Part shown: positions 7,781 through 15,445 of the stretch, piece by piece
Position numbering within the stretch: the first letter of the stretch is position 1
Layout: each line of letters begins with the position of its first letter
Source of the DNA: Paraherbaspirillum soli
GTDB taxonomy: Bacteria; Pseudomonadota; Gammaproteobacteria; Burkholderiales; Burkholderiaceae_D
Length of the DNA: 64,000 bases
Direction of reading: 5' to 3'
Assembly: GCF_042654985.1 (NCBI RefSeq)
Contig: NZ_JBHSMT010000008.1
Coordinates: forward strand, 496,001-560,000
Translations under genes and position numbers: made by a program
Notes under the pieces: generated by a model
Told to the model about the DNA's origin: nothing
The model's database searches: none
The model's input: the letters and a program-made list of their open reading frames with translations, nothing else

Positions 7781-8833
7781 ATGACCCGCTTCCGCCCGCG
7801 ACTCGCCCGAGTTGCCTTCGCTATCCTCGCCGGCTTCGGCCTCCTGAGCGCCTACGCCAAAGAACCTGTGACGAGCGACACAAAAACCTACTGTGTAGGT
7901 CGCTTCCTGGTGGATATGCCGAAAGAAGCCGAGATCAACGGCCAGACCAATAAATACATGTTTGGCCGGATCGAATCCGAAGTAAGCAAGATCGACGCGA
8001 AAGATTTCGAAGCACGCATGGATAAGCGCGAGGCGGCGCTCAAGGCAATCGATCCGGATGAAGCCAGATCGTTAAAAGAAGCGCATGGCATAGGGCCGAG
8101 CGGTCGGATATTAGTGACCTTCGAGAATATGTTTGGCGCTAAGGACTATGGTTTTGAGGCCTATAAACTGGATCATGACCGCTTGTTTTCGCTGAAATAC
8201 AAAAATTCTTTGGTCGGCGAAGATGTATTCCGCAGCAAGGTCTTAAATCCTGTTCAGCGTGATCTACTCCCTCACTTGCGCGTCCGTCAGCCGGACGAAA
8301 TTCCATCGGAACCCGGGTTTTGCTTTGAAAACGGATTCGTCGCAGATGACGCAAGTCACACTCAAGATGAGGACGCGGCTATTGATTTTCGCTTTGCGCG
8401 CTGGCCCGATCTGGCCATTACCGTGATCACGTCAACCGTCAGTAAAGCTGGCGAGGAATCGCTGTTGCAGCGTGTCGATAGCCATCCGGCACCGGCAGCG
8501 CTGGCGGGGAAAATAAAAACCTTGCGCCGCGGCGTGCATCAAGCTAACGGCCGTCAAGGTGAAGAAATTCTGGAGTTGATGCCGGCCGATGGAAGCTTCG
8601 AGCAGCAGCATTCCTTCATGTGGGAGGCCGCGGGAACGAAAGATCATGTCTTGTCGCCTGATCTCGTTGTGCAGTTCGCAAGCGGGACGCCGTTGAACGG
8701 GCAAGCCCGTCGCTCTGCTCTGAGTGACGACGATGCCATCAAACTATTCGACAGCATCGTCAACTCGATCCGGCTGCGCCCGACCAGTCCGGCCAAAGTC
8801 GGCAGCGCGGAAGCAGTGCCGCAAGTCCACTAA
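7781..8833 (+). CDS. Tli4-family T6SS immunity-like protein
   Basis: A 350-residue protein with a cleavable signal peptide (hydrophobic run, then SAYAKE). It begins its mature part with the YCVGRFLVDMP motif I associate with Tli4, the periplasmic immunity protein that blocks Tle4-type T6SS phospholipases. A good AAGGAG lies before the ATG. No lipase gene or VgrG is next to it, so it may be an orphan defence against other strains. GC content is lower than the neighbours, consistent with transfer. It converges on the CLC gene with overlapping stop codons. Confidence 0.7.
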   Translation: MTRFRPRLARVAFAILAGFGLLSAYAKEPVTSDTKTYCVGRFLVDMPKEAEINGQTNKYMFGRIESEVSKIDAKDFEARMDKREAALKAIDPDEARSLKEAHGIGPSGRILVTFENMFGAKDYGFEAYKLDHDRLFSLKYKNSLVGEDVFRSKVLNPVQRDLLPHLRVRQPDEIPSEPGFCFENGFVADDASHTQDEDAAIDFRFARWPDLAITVITSTVSKAGEESLLQRVDSHPAPAALAGKIKTLRRGVHQANGRQGEEILELMPADGSFEQQHSFMWEAAGTKDHVLSPDLVVQFASGTPLNGQARRSALSDDDAIKLFDSIVNSIRLRPTSPAKVGSAEAVPQVH

Positions 8834-10146
8834 TTTGCACCGTCATCCTTTTTGTCCGCAGCCTCACCCTGCTTTTTACGAAACACCGCAATCTCGGACA
8901 GCCGCATGCCCTCGGGCAGCGGCAGCCGTTTCGAATGCCCTATCCGCTGCGCATGATAAATCCCGGTATGACCGGAGAACAGGTAGCTGACGACGCAGGC
9001 GATCGCGGCCAGCGGGCCGATTTCGGGGCCGAACAGTTCGATCGCCATGATGGCCGAGGCGATCGGTGTATTGGCCGCGCCGGCAAATACCGCCACGAAT
9101 CCGAGCCCGGCCAGCAGCGGCAACGGCAGCGCCAGTACATAACTCAAGGCGTTGCCCAAGGTCGCCCCGATATAGAACAGCGGCGTCACTTCGCCGCCCT
9201 TGAAACCGGACGCCAAGGTGATCACCGTGAACACGATTTTGGCGGCGAAGTCATACGCCGGCAGCGGCTGCTGGAACGCCTCGACGATGGTCGGAATGCC
9301 CAATCCAAGATATTTGTCGGTGGCCGGCAGCAGCGCCAGCGCCACCACCACCGCGCCGCCGATCAGCGGCCGCAACGGCGGCCAGGCAATCCAGCGCTTG
9401 AATCCGCGCGACAAACCATGGGTCGCTTGCGCAAACACCATCCCGGCCAGGCCGAACACGATCCCGGCCAGCACGGTCGCGCCGAAGATGCCCAGGCTGA
9501 AGTGCGGCACCAACGGCACCGCGTAATGGGTATGGTGCACGCCGAGCAAAGCCGGCAGCTGGTCGCTGATGATCGCGGCGACAAAGCACGGCAGAATCGC
9601 GTCGTAACGCAGCCGACCGATGGCCAATACTTCCAGCCCGAACACCGCGCCCGCCAGCGGCGTTCCGAACACCGAAGCAAAGCCGGCGCTGATCCCGGCC
9701 ATCAGCAAAATGCGCCTGTCGTCCTGCTTCAATCCGGCCACCCGCGTCACAAAATCCGCCAGCGCGCCGCCCATCTGCACTGCCGTTCCCTCGCGCCCGG
9801 CAGAACCGCCGAACAAATGGGTCATCACGGTGCCGATAAAAATCAGCGGCGCCATGCGCTTCGGCACAATCTTTTTCGGATCGTGGATTTCATCGATCAG
9901 CAGATTGTTGCCGCCCTCGACCGACTTGCCCAGCAAGTGATAAATCAGTCCGACCGCAAAGCCGGCCAGCGGCAACAGCCACAGCAGCCAGCGATGCGCG
10001 CTGCGGGTGTCGCCGGCCCAGTCCAGCGCGGCCAGCAAGGCGGCCGACGCCGCTCCCGCCAGCGCGCCGACGATAGACGCCAACAGCAGCCAGCGGCCGA
10101 GATACAGCAGCATCAAAAATTGCTCGGGGAGGTTTTTTCTTTTCAT
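8830..10146 (-). CDS. CLC-type antiporter of the fluoride (CLC-F) branch
   Basis: A polytopic membrane protein of 438 residues with the CLC fold. Its signature motifs depart from chloride channels: GNNLI stands where GSGIP is usual, GREGT replaces GREGP, and GGEVTPLFYIG replaces GxFxP. From memory these are the marks of CLC-F fluoride/proton antiporters, which export toxic fluoride. The gating glutamate in GREGT is kept. No fluoride riboswitch could be recognised in the short upstream region. The start is taken at ATG 10146; a TTG at 10179 would add 11 residues. Automatic annotation would probably call it a voltage-gated chloride channel. Confidence 0.85.
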   Translation of the reverse strand: MKRKNLPEQFLMLLYLGRWLLLASIVGALAGAASAALLAALDWAGDTRSAHRWLLWLLPLAGFAVGLIYHLLGKSVEGGNNLLIDEIHDPKKIVPKRMAPLIFIGTVMTHLFGGSAGREGTAVQMGGALADFVTRVAGLKQDDRRILLMAGISAGFASVFGTPLAGAVFGLEVLAIGRLRYDAILPCFVAAIISDQLPALLGVHHTHYAVPLVPHFSLGIFGATVLAGIVFGLAGMVFAQATHGLSRGFKRWIAWPPLRPLIGGAVVVALALLPATDKYLGLGIPTIVEAFQQPLPAYDFAAKIVFTVITLASGFKGGEVTPLFYIGATLGNALSYVLALPLPLLAGLGFVAVFAGAANTPIASAIMAIELFGPEIGPLAAIACVVSYLFSGHTGIYHAQRIGHSKRLPLPEGMRLSEIAVFRKKQGEAADKKDDGAN

Positions 10147-10206
10147 GGCTTTCAAGGAGAACAATTGCTTGGGTTGCAAAGCCCGACATTTCTTTAATCA
10201 TGACTA

Positions 10207-10243
10207 AACGTTGGGCTTCGCCTTCGGCTCAACCGCAACCTAC
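10207..10243. repeat. small hairpin element at the LysR stop codon
   Basis: GTTGGGC...GCTCAAC arms around TTCGCCTTCG, followed by CGCAACCTACG. It sits between the CLC and LysR genes and covers the LysR stop codon. It looks like a short REP-type hairpin of another family; only one copy was noticed. Confidence 0.35.
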
Positions 10244-11151
10244 GCCGGATCGAAGCTGGTCAATTGCGCCAGCGCATCCAGCCACCAGCTCAATGCCGGG
10301 CCGACCCGGTGGTCGGGACGATAAATACATTGCATCGGCAATGCAAGCCCTGCCGGCGGATGCGCGCCGGTCCGGATAGTCACCAGCCGCCCCGCCGCCA
10401 GATCGTCCGCCACCACATGCCGCGGCATATAACCCCAACCGAGGCCGGCGCGCAGCAGCGCGTGCTTGGTGCCGAGGTCGCTCATGCGCCAGGACAGCGA
10501 CGAGTGCACCGAAAAATCCTGGTTCGCGGTCAGCGCGCTGCGGTCGCTCAACACCAGTTGCACCTGCTGCGCCAGCAGCCGCTCGGGCACCCGGCCTGTG
10601 ACTTGCGCCAGCGGATGCGACGGTGCGGCCACCCCCACCAGCAGCACAGTCGGCAAACTGATGTGCAACAGATGGGCGGGCACGATCGGCAAGGTGCCGA
10701 GTATGCCCAGCATCGCCTCGCCGTCCAGCACCCGCTCGGCCACCGCGCCCAGCGCCTCGATTTCCAGCCGCACCGTGACACCCGGAAAAGCGGCGCGAAA
10801 GCCTTGCAGCAAGCCGACCAGCGCCGCGGTCGGGAAGAACACGTCGAGCGCCAGCGTGATCTCCAGCTCCTGACCCTGAGCATAGGCGCTGGCGCGCGCT
10901 TGCAACGCATCGACCTGGTCCAGCACCTGACGCGCATCGCGCAACAATTCCTTGCCGGCCTCGCTCAATTGCGGCCGGTATTGGCTGCGGTCGAACAACG
11001 CCACACCGAGCTGGTTTTCCAGGGTCGTGACGGCGTAGCTGACGGCCGATTGCGCCCGCGCCAGGGCCCGTGCCGCGGCCAGAAAGCTGCCGCTGTCGGC
11101 CACCTGGGCAAACACCCGCAATTGGTCCAGGGATAGTCGTTCGATATTCAT
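10240..11151 (-). CDS. LysR-family transcriptional regulator
   Basis: 303 residues. The N-terminal winged helix-turn-helix is typical (LDQLRVFAQVADSGSFLAAARAL, read in two parts) and is followed by a LysR substrate-binding domain. The ATG at 11151 gives MNIERLSLDQL; an ATG four codons upstream (11163) is also in frame. It is divergent from a DoxX and pirin pair, with a perfect palindrome between them, so it most likely controls those genes. Such LysR-DoxX-pirin groupings are common in proteobacteria. The inducer is not predictable. Confidence 0.88.
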   Translation of the reverse strand: MNIERLSLDQLRVFAQVADSGSFLAAARALARAQSAVSYAVTTLENQLGVALFDRSQYRPQLSEAGKELLRDARQVLDQVDALQARASAYAQGQELEITLALDVFFPTAALVGLLQGFRAAFPGVTVRLEIEALGAVAERVLDGEAMLGILGTLPIVPAHLLHISLPTVLLVGVAAPSHPLAQVTGRVPERLLAQQVQLVLSDRSALTANQDFSVHSSLSWRMSDLGTKHALLRAGLGWGYMPRHVVADDLAAGRLVTIRTGAHPPAGLALPMQCIYRPDHRVGPALSWWLDALAQLTSFDPA

Positions 11152-11163
11152 GATGCTCAACAT

Positions 11164-11180
11164 TATCTAATATTTAGATA
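11164..11180. promoter_or_regulatory. palindromic operator of the LysR/DoxX divergon
   Basis: TATCTAA, three bases, TTAGATA: a perfect 7+7 inverted repeat of the T-N11-A kind bound by LysR proteins, followed by a further AGATAGT half-site. It sits next to the LysR start and upstream of doxX. Confidence 0.6.
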
Positions 11181-11304
11181 GTGATTATAAAAAGATAGTC
11201 AGTTTTTTGTGGATAAAGACAGCGCTAATCTGTCGTCACTGGCTGCATCACTTATCGAGCAGTCTGCAAGACTACTTCACAACTCTTTTTATATTGGAAA
11301 TATC

Positions 11305-11709
11305 ATGATCATCTCTCCAACACTGTATCGTTCCGGCCGCGCCCTGCTCGCCTCCTTGTTTATCGTCTCCGGCATCCTCAAGCTCACCGCCTTCACCGCC
11401 ACGGTCGGCTGGATGGCCGGCCTCGGCGTACCGTTTGCCATGCTGGCCGTGATCGCCACGATCGCGGTTGAAATCGGCGGCGGCCTGGCCATCGCGAGCG
11501 GCTGGCAGGTGCGTCCGGCAGCCGTGCTGGTGGCGCTGTTCACCGTCGCCGCGACCTTGACCGCGCATCGCTTCTGGGCCGCGGACGCCACCAGCATGCA
11601 AGGCCAGCTCACCCATTTCCTGAAAAACATCGCGCTGATCGGAGCGCTGTTGATGGTGGCCGCGCTTGAAGTGAGTGCGGGCCAACCAGCTAAATCGAAC
11701 ACAATTTAA
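11305..11709 (+). CDS. DoxX-family membrane protein
   Basis: 134 residues with four hydrophobic segments and the DoxX arrangement (LFIVSGILKL, then IAVEIGGGLAI, then HRFW). The family is poorly understood; some members act with redox enzymes at the inner membrane. The ATG at 11305 is the natural start, because the open frame upstream to 11209 has no family sequence. It is followed after 11 bases by the pirin gene with its own AAGGAG, so the two form an operon. Confidence 0.85.
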   Translation: MIISPTLYRSGRALLASLFIVSGILKLTAFTATVGWMAGLGVPFAMLAVIATIAVEIGGGLAIASGWQVRPAAVLVALFTVAATLTAHRFWAADATSMQGQLTHFLKNIALIGALLMVAALEVSAGQPAKSNTI

Positions 11710-11720
11710 GGAGCGGCATC

Positions 11721-12575
11721 ATGACAGCTACAAACTTCAATCGCCAGCTCGAACGCCTGGTCACAGGCATCCCGACCACGGACGGCGCCGGCGTCAGCCT
11801 GGTGCGGGTATTGACCCACGATCTGCAACATCGGCTAGACCCGTTCCTGATGCTGGATGCGTTCCACTCGGATCGGCCGGACGACTATCTGGCTGGTTTC
11901 CCGAACCACCCGCACCGCGGCTTCGAAACCGTCACCTACATGCTGGCCGGCCGCATGCGCCATCGCGACAACGCCGGCCATGAGGGCCTGTTGCAACCGG
12001 GCGGGGTGCAATGGATGACCACCGGCCGCGGCCTGGTGCACTCCGAAATGCCCGAGCAGGAAAACGGTTTGATGAGCGGTTTCCAGCTATGGGTCAACTT
12101 GCCCGGCAAGGACAAGATGGCGACGCCGAGCTATCGCGACATACCGTCGGCCGAGATTCCTGAAGTGTCGCCGCAGGCGGGAGTGCAAGTACGGGTCATC
12201 GCCGGTTCCGCCTTCGGCACCACGGGCGCAGTGCAAAAGCCCAGCACCGAGCCGCTGTACCTGGATGTCCGGCTGGCAGCCGGCCAACAGCTGGACTTGC
12301 CTATCCCGGCCGGCCACAACGCCTTCCTGTACGTATTCGAAGGCGGCCTGAAAGTTGGTGAAGATGCACGGCTGGCACCGGCGGGCCGGATGGCGATTTT
12401 GAGCAATAGCGCCGATGCCGCCGGTGTGACGGTGCAGGCACAGGGCGACAGTCGCTTCCTGCTGATTGCCGGCAAGCCGCTGAATGAGCCGATTGCTCAA
12501 TGGGGACCGTTTGTGATGAATACCCGCGAGCAGGTGGAACAGGCGATGCAGGATTTTCGGGATGGGAAGATTTGA
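11721..12575 (+). CDS. pirin-family protein (YhhW-like)
   Basis: 284 residues forming a double cupin. The N-terminal metal-site motif is NHPHRGFETVTYML, followed by GHEGLLQPGGVQWMT, as in pirins with quercetin dioxygenase activity such as E. coli YhhW. The C-terminal pirin domain follows. AAGGAGCGGCATC precedes the ATG. Co-transcribed with doxX and probably under the divergent LysR. Substrate unknown. Confidence 0.92.
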   Translation: MTATNFNRQLERLVTGIPTTDGAGVSLVRVLTHDLQHRLDPFLMLDAFHSDRPDDYLAGFPNHPHRGFETVTYMLAGRMRHRDNAGHEGLLQPGGVQWMTTGRGLVHSEMPEQENGLMSGFQLWVNLPGKDKMATPSYRDIPSAEIPEVSPQAGVQVRVIAGSAFGTTGAVQKPSTEPLYLDVRLAAGQQLDLPIPAGHNAFLYVFEGGLKVGEDARLAPAGRMAILSNSADAAGVTVQAQGDSRFLLIAGKPLNEPIAQWGPFVMNTREQVEQAMQDFRDGKI

Positions 12576-12578
12576 GGT

Positions 12579-12607
12579 TTGCCGCTTACCGATAAGCGGC
12601 ATATACT
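12579..12607 (+). promoter_or_regulatory. higBA promoter with overlapping operator
   Basis: A perfect inverted repeat with arms TGCCGCTTA (12580-12588) and TAAGCGGCA (12593-12601) and a 4-base spacer lies between a -35 like TTGCCG (12579-12584) and a -10 TATACT (12602-12607), at the ideal 17-base spacing. The first transcribed base would be at or next to the A of the higB ATG (12614). HigA-type antitoxins bind such palindromes to repress their own operon. Confidence 0.65.
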
Positions 12608-12613
12608 CTAGCG

Positions 12614-12892
12614 ATGATTCAATCCTTCTCCTGCGCTGACACCCAGAAACTGTATGAAGGTAAGAAAGTCGCCCGTTTTGCCAATATCGCCTCAGTAGCC
12701 GAGCGCAAATTGCAGCAACTAGACAGTGCGGCGACGCTGGACTTTCTGCGCTCGCCGCCTGGCAATCGCCTGGAACAATTGGCGGGCGACCGTAACGGTC
12801 AGCACAGTATTCGTATCAACGGACAATGGCGGCTGTGTTTTGTCTGGACCGACGAAGGCCCGGAGCAAGTCGAAATTGTGGATTACCACTAG
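12614..12892 (+). CDS. higB: HigB-type toxin (RelE superfamily mRNA interferase)
   Basis: 92 residues of the HigB/YoeB-like fold. Family positions are visible: ARFANIASVAERKL, DFLRSPPGNRLEQL, HSIRINGQWRLCF and the C-terminal VEIVDYH. It cleaves mRNA on the ribosome. It stands before its antitoxin, the order typical of hig pairs. The ATG at 12614 lies only 6 bases after the -10 box and has no ribosome site, so the mRNA is probably leaderless. Confidence 0.93.
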   Translation: MIQSFSCADTQKLYEGKKVARFANIASVAERKLQQLDSAATLDFLRSPPGNRLEQLAGDRNGQHSIRINGQWRLCFVWTDEGPEQVEIVDYH

Positions 12893-12901
12893 GAGTAAAA
12901 C

Positions 12902-13222
12902 ATGAGCAAGTTCAACAACGGCATGCGCCCGATTCACCCCGGAGAAATCCTGCGCGAGGACTTTCTGAAGCCGCTTGGCATCAGCGCCAACGCGCTGTCC
13001 AAAGCCCTGCATGTCCCGCCCGGACGCATCAACGACATCGTGCTGGAGCGGCGCGGCATCACGCCCGACACGGCCCTGCGGCTGGCGCGCTACTTCGGCG
13101 GCGATGCGCAGTCTTGGTTAAACCTTCAGCAAACTTATGATTTGAAAATTACCGAGGCCGAAGTTTGGCAAAAAATCATGCAAGAGATACAACCAATGGC
13201 TGAGTTGGCGCACGCCGCATAG
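12902..13222 (+). CDS. higA: HigA-type antitoxin (XRE family)
   Basis: 106 residues with an N-terminal helix-turn-helix opening RPIHPGEILREDFLKPLGIS, the HigA signature. It neutralises HigB and should repress the operon through the palindrome at 12580-12601. It starts nine bases after higB with a good TAGGAG, unlike the toxin, which would favour antitoxin synthesis. Confidence 0.95.
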   Translation: MSKFNNGMRPIHPGEILREDFLKPLGISANALSKALHVPPGRINDIVLERRGITPDTALRLARYFGGDAQSWLNLQQTYDLKITEAEVWQKIMQEIQPMAELAHAA

Positions 13223-13227
13223 ACACT

Positions 13228-13401
13228 GTAGGGCGGATGAGCGCAGCGTTATCCGCCGCTGGATGTGCCACAAGTGTTTGACGCATCCAAAACGGCGGAA
13301 GGGTGTAGCAGGGGTTTCAGATGGCATGCCATCTGCCTGCGGAACGGTATCCGCTTGCAAGCGGATACGCGCCCTGCAAGGGCTACGCTTTTCCGCCCTA
13401 C
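13228..13401. repeat. REP-like repeat, copy 5, with a nested palindromic insert
   Basis: 174 bp instead of 96. The left arm is type B; the right arm is type A but its loop is expanded by about 80 bp. The insert holds two perfect palindromes, CAGATGGCATGCCATCTG (13319-13336) and a 22-bp one with arm GTATCCGCTTG (13347-13368), within a weaker GTAGC...GCTAC stem. It lies between higA and the Lrp gene. Confidence 0.8.
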
Positions 13402-13421
13402 TTTTCTTCGGCGGATATCGT

Positions 13422-13913
13422 CTAATTCCCCTCCATCGACAACGCCAGCGTCTCCTTGATCTCCTCCATCACCACATAGCTCTTCGACTGCGCCGCCCCC
13501 GGCAGTTGCAGCAGCATGTCTCCCAGCAGTTTGCGGTACTCGGCCATTTCACGGATCCTGGCCTTGATCAGGTAGTCGAAATCGCCCGAGACCAAGTGGC
13601 ACTCCAGCACTTCCGGGATGCGCAGCACTTCACGCCGGAACTGTTCGAACGCATTCGCCGATTTCTGGTTGAGCGTGATTTCGACGAACACCAGCAGCTT
13701 GGCGCCGACCGCGGCCGGGTTGATGCGGGCGTAATAACCGTCGATCACGCCGTCGCGCTCCATCCGCTTGACCCGTTCGATGCAGGGCGTGATCGACAGT
13801 CCCACCTGCTCGCCCAGATCCTTCATCGACATCCGGCCGTCCTGTTGCAACAAGCGCAGAATATGGCGGTCCAGCTTGTCCAGGCTGCGGGTCGATTCCT
13901 TATGGATTCTCAT
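13422..13913 (-). CDS. Lrp/AsnC-family regulator, likely DadR
   Basis: 163 residues: an N-terminal helix-turn-helix (LDKLDRHILRLLQQDGRMS; SITPCIERVKRME) and an AsnC ligand-binding domain with SGDFDYLIK. It is divergent from dadA and dadX, the usual place for the alanine-responsive activator DadR/BkdR. It probably activates D-amino acid catabolism when alanine is present. Name inferred from context. Confidence 0.88.
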   Translation of the reverse strand: MRIHKESTRSLDKLDRHILRLLQQDGRMSMKDLGEQVGLSITPCIERVKRMERDGVIDGYYARINPAAVGAKLLVFVEITLNQKSANAFEQFRREVLRIPEVLECHLVSGDFDYLIKARIREMAEYRKLLGDMLLQLPGAAQSKSYVVMEEIKETLALSMEGN

Positions 13914-14044
13914 GACTGATTTCCGAGATATTTTTAGTATTAATTACTGAATTTGTGAATATATACATGAACAAACGCTGCAGAATAGCAACTAGGATAG
14001 CGCTATTTCCTGTAATCAGAAATATCTTAATTCGGAGTCTTACC

Positions 14045-15331
14045 ATGCGGGTGCTTATTCTTGGCAGCGGTGTCGTCGGCGTCACCAGCGCTTATTATTT
14101 GGCCCGCGCCGGGCATGAAGTGACGGTCATCGATCGGCAGCCGGGGCCGGCGGAAGAAACCAGTTTCGCCAACGCCGGCCAGATTTCTCCCGGCTACGCT
14201 TCGCCTTGGGCGGCCCCCGGGATTCCGCTGAAAGCGCTGAAATGGATGCTGCAAGAACACGCGCCGCTGTCGATCACGCCGGACGGCACCTTGTTCCAGA
14301 TGCGCTGGATGTGGCAAATGCTGCGCAACTGCACCTCGGCCCGTTATGCGATCAACAAGGAGCGCATGGTGCGGCTGGCCGAATACAGCCGCGATTGCCT
14401 CAAGACCCTGCGCGCCGATACCGGGATTGCCTACGAAGGCCGGCAGCAAGGCACGATGCAAGTGTTCCGCACCCAGCAACAACTGGACGATGCGGCCAAA
14501 GACATCCAGGTACTGAAAGACAGCGGCGTCCCGTTCGAGCTGCTGAGTCCCGATCAACTGGCCAGCGCCGAACCGGCACTAGCCGCGGTCAAGCACAAAC
14601 TGAGCGGCGCACTGCGGCTGCCGAACGATGAAACCGGCGACTGCCAGATGTTCACCACGCGGCTGGCGAAGATGGCTGAAGAACTCGGCGTGCGCTTCCG
14701 CTACAACCTGCAAATCGACGGCCTGACCCTGGCCAACGGCGAGATCGCTGGTGTCCAGTGCGGCTCCGAATATCTGCAAGCCGATAGCTACGTGGTGGCG
14801 CTGGGCGCTTATTCGACCGGCTTCCTGGGCTCGCTGGTGGATATCCCGGTGTACCCGCTGAAGGGCTATTCGATCACCGTGCCGATCACCGATGCCGACA
14901 AGGCGCCGGTCTCGACCATCCTCGACGAAACCTACAAGATCGCCATCACGCGCTTCGACAACCGGATCCGGGTCGGCGGCATGGCCGAGATCGTCGGCTT
15001 CGACAAGACCCTCAAGCCGAAACGCCGCGCCACCCTGGAAATGGTGGTCAACGACCTGTTCCCCGGTGCCGGCGACAGCGCCGCCGCCAGCTTCTGGACC
15101 GGCTTGCGGCCGATGACGCCGGACGGCACGCCTATCGTCGGCGCCACCCGCATCCGCAACCTGTTCCTCAACACCGGTCACGGCACGCTCGGCTGGACCA
15201 TGTCCTGCGGTTCGGCGCAATTGCTGTCCGACCTGATTTCCGGACGGCGTCCGGCGATTGCATCGGACGATCTGGCGGTTGCTCGATACTCCAAACAGAA
15301 TAGTCAGGCAGCGCGTCCGGTCTACGCCTGA
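14045..15331 (+). CDS. dadA: D-amino acid dehydrogenase small subunit
   Basis: 428 residues. FAD-dependent inner-membrane enzyme that oxidises D-alanine and other D-amino acids to keto acids, passing electrons to the respiratory chain. The N-terminal dinucleotide motif is MRVLILGSGVVGVTSAYYLA, with the DadA signature ETSFANAGQISPGYASPWA and a C-terminal GHGTLGWTMSCGSA. The ATG at 14045 is chosen because the protein then begins at the Rossmann strand. Paired with the racemase downstream, it funnels L- and D-alanine to pyruvate. Confidence 0.95.
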   Translation: MRVLILGSGVVGVTSAYYLARAGHEVTVIDRQPGPAEETSFANAGQISPGYASPWAAPGIPLKALKWMLQEHAPLSITPDGTLFQMRWMWQMLRNCTSARYAINKERMVRLAEYSRDCLKTLRADTGIAYEGRQQGTMQVFRTQQQLDDAAKDIQVLKDSGVPFELLSPDQLASAEPALAAVKHKLSGALRLPNDETGDCQMFTTRLAKMAEELGVRFRYNLQIDGLTLANGEIAGVQCGSEYLQADSYVVALGAYSTGFLGSLVDIPVYPLKGYSITVPITDADKAPVSTILDETYKIAITRFDNRIRVGGMAEIVGFDKTLKPKRRATLEMVVNDLFPGAGDSAAASFWTGLRPMTPDGTPIVGATRIRNLFLNTGHGTLGWTMSCGSAQLLSDLISGRRPAIASDDLAVARYSKQNSQAARPVYA

Positions 15332-15340
15332 GTCCATTAA

Positions 15341-15426
15341 GTAGGGCGGATGAGCGCAGCGTTATCCGCCGTTCTAAATGCGTGTCAAACACCCGCGGCG
15401 GATAACGCTACGCTCATCCGCCCTAC
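15341..15426. repeat. REP-like repeat, copy 6
   Basis: 86 bp with both arms type B (GGCGGAT/ATCCGCC) in inverse orientation. It lies in the 114-bp gap between dadA and the racemase gene. Confidence 0.85.
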
Positions 15427-15445
15427 GCATAAATAAACGAGCACC

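Noticed and set aside
10147..10239. Fluoride riboswitch before the CLC gene
   Set aside because: The conserved riboswitch segments are not recognisable; the gap holds a short REP-type hairpin instead.
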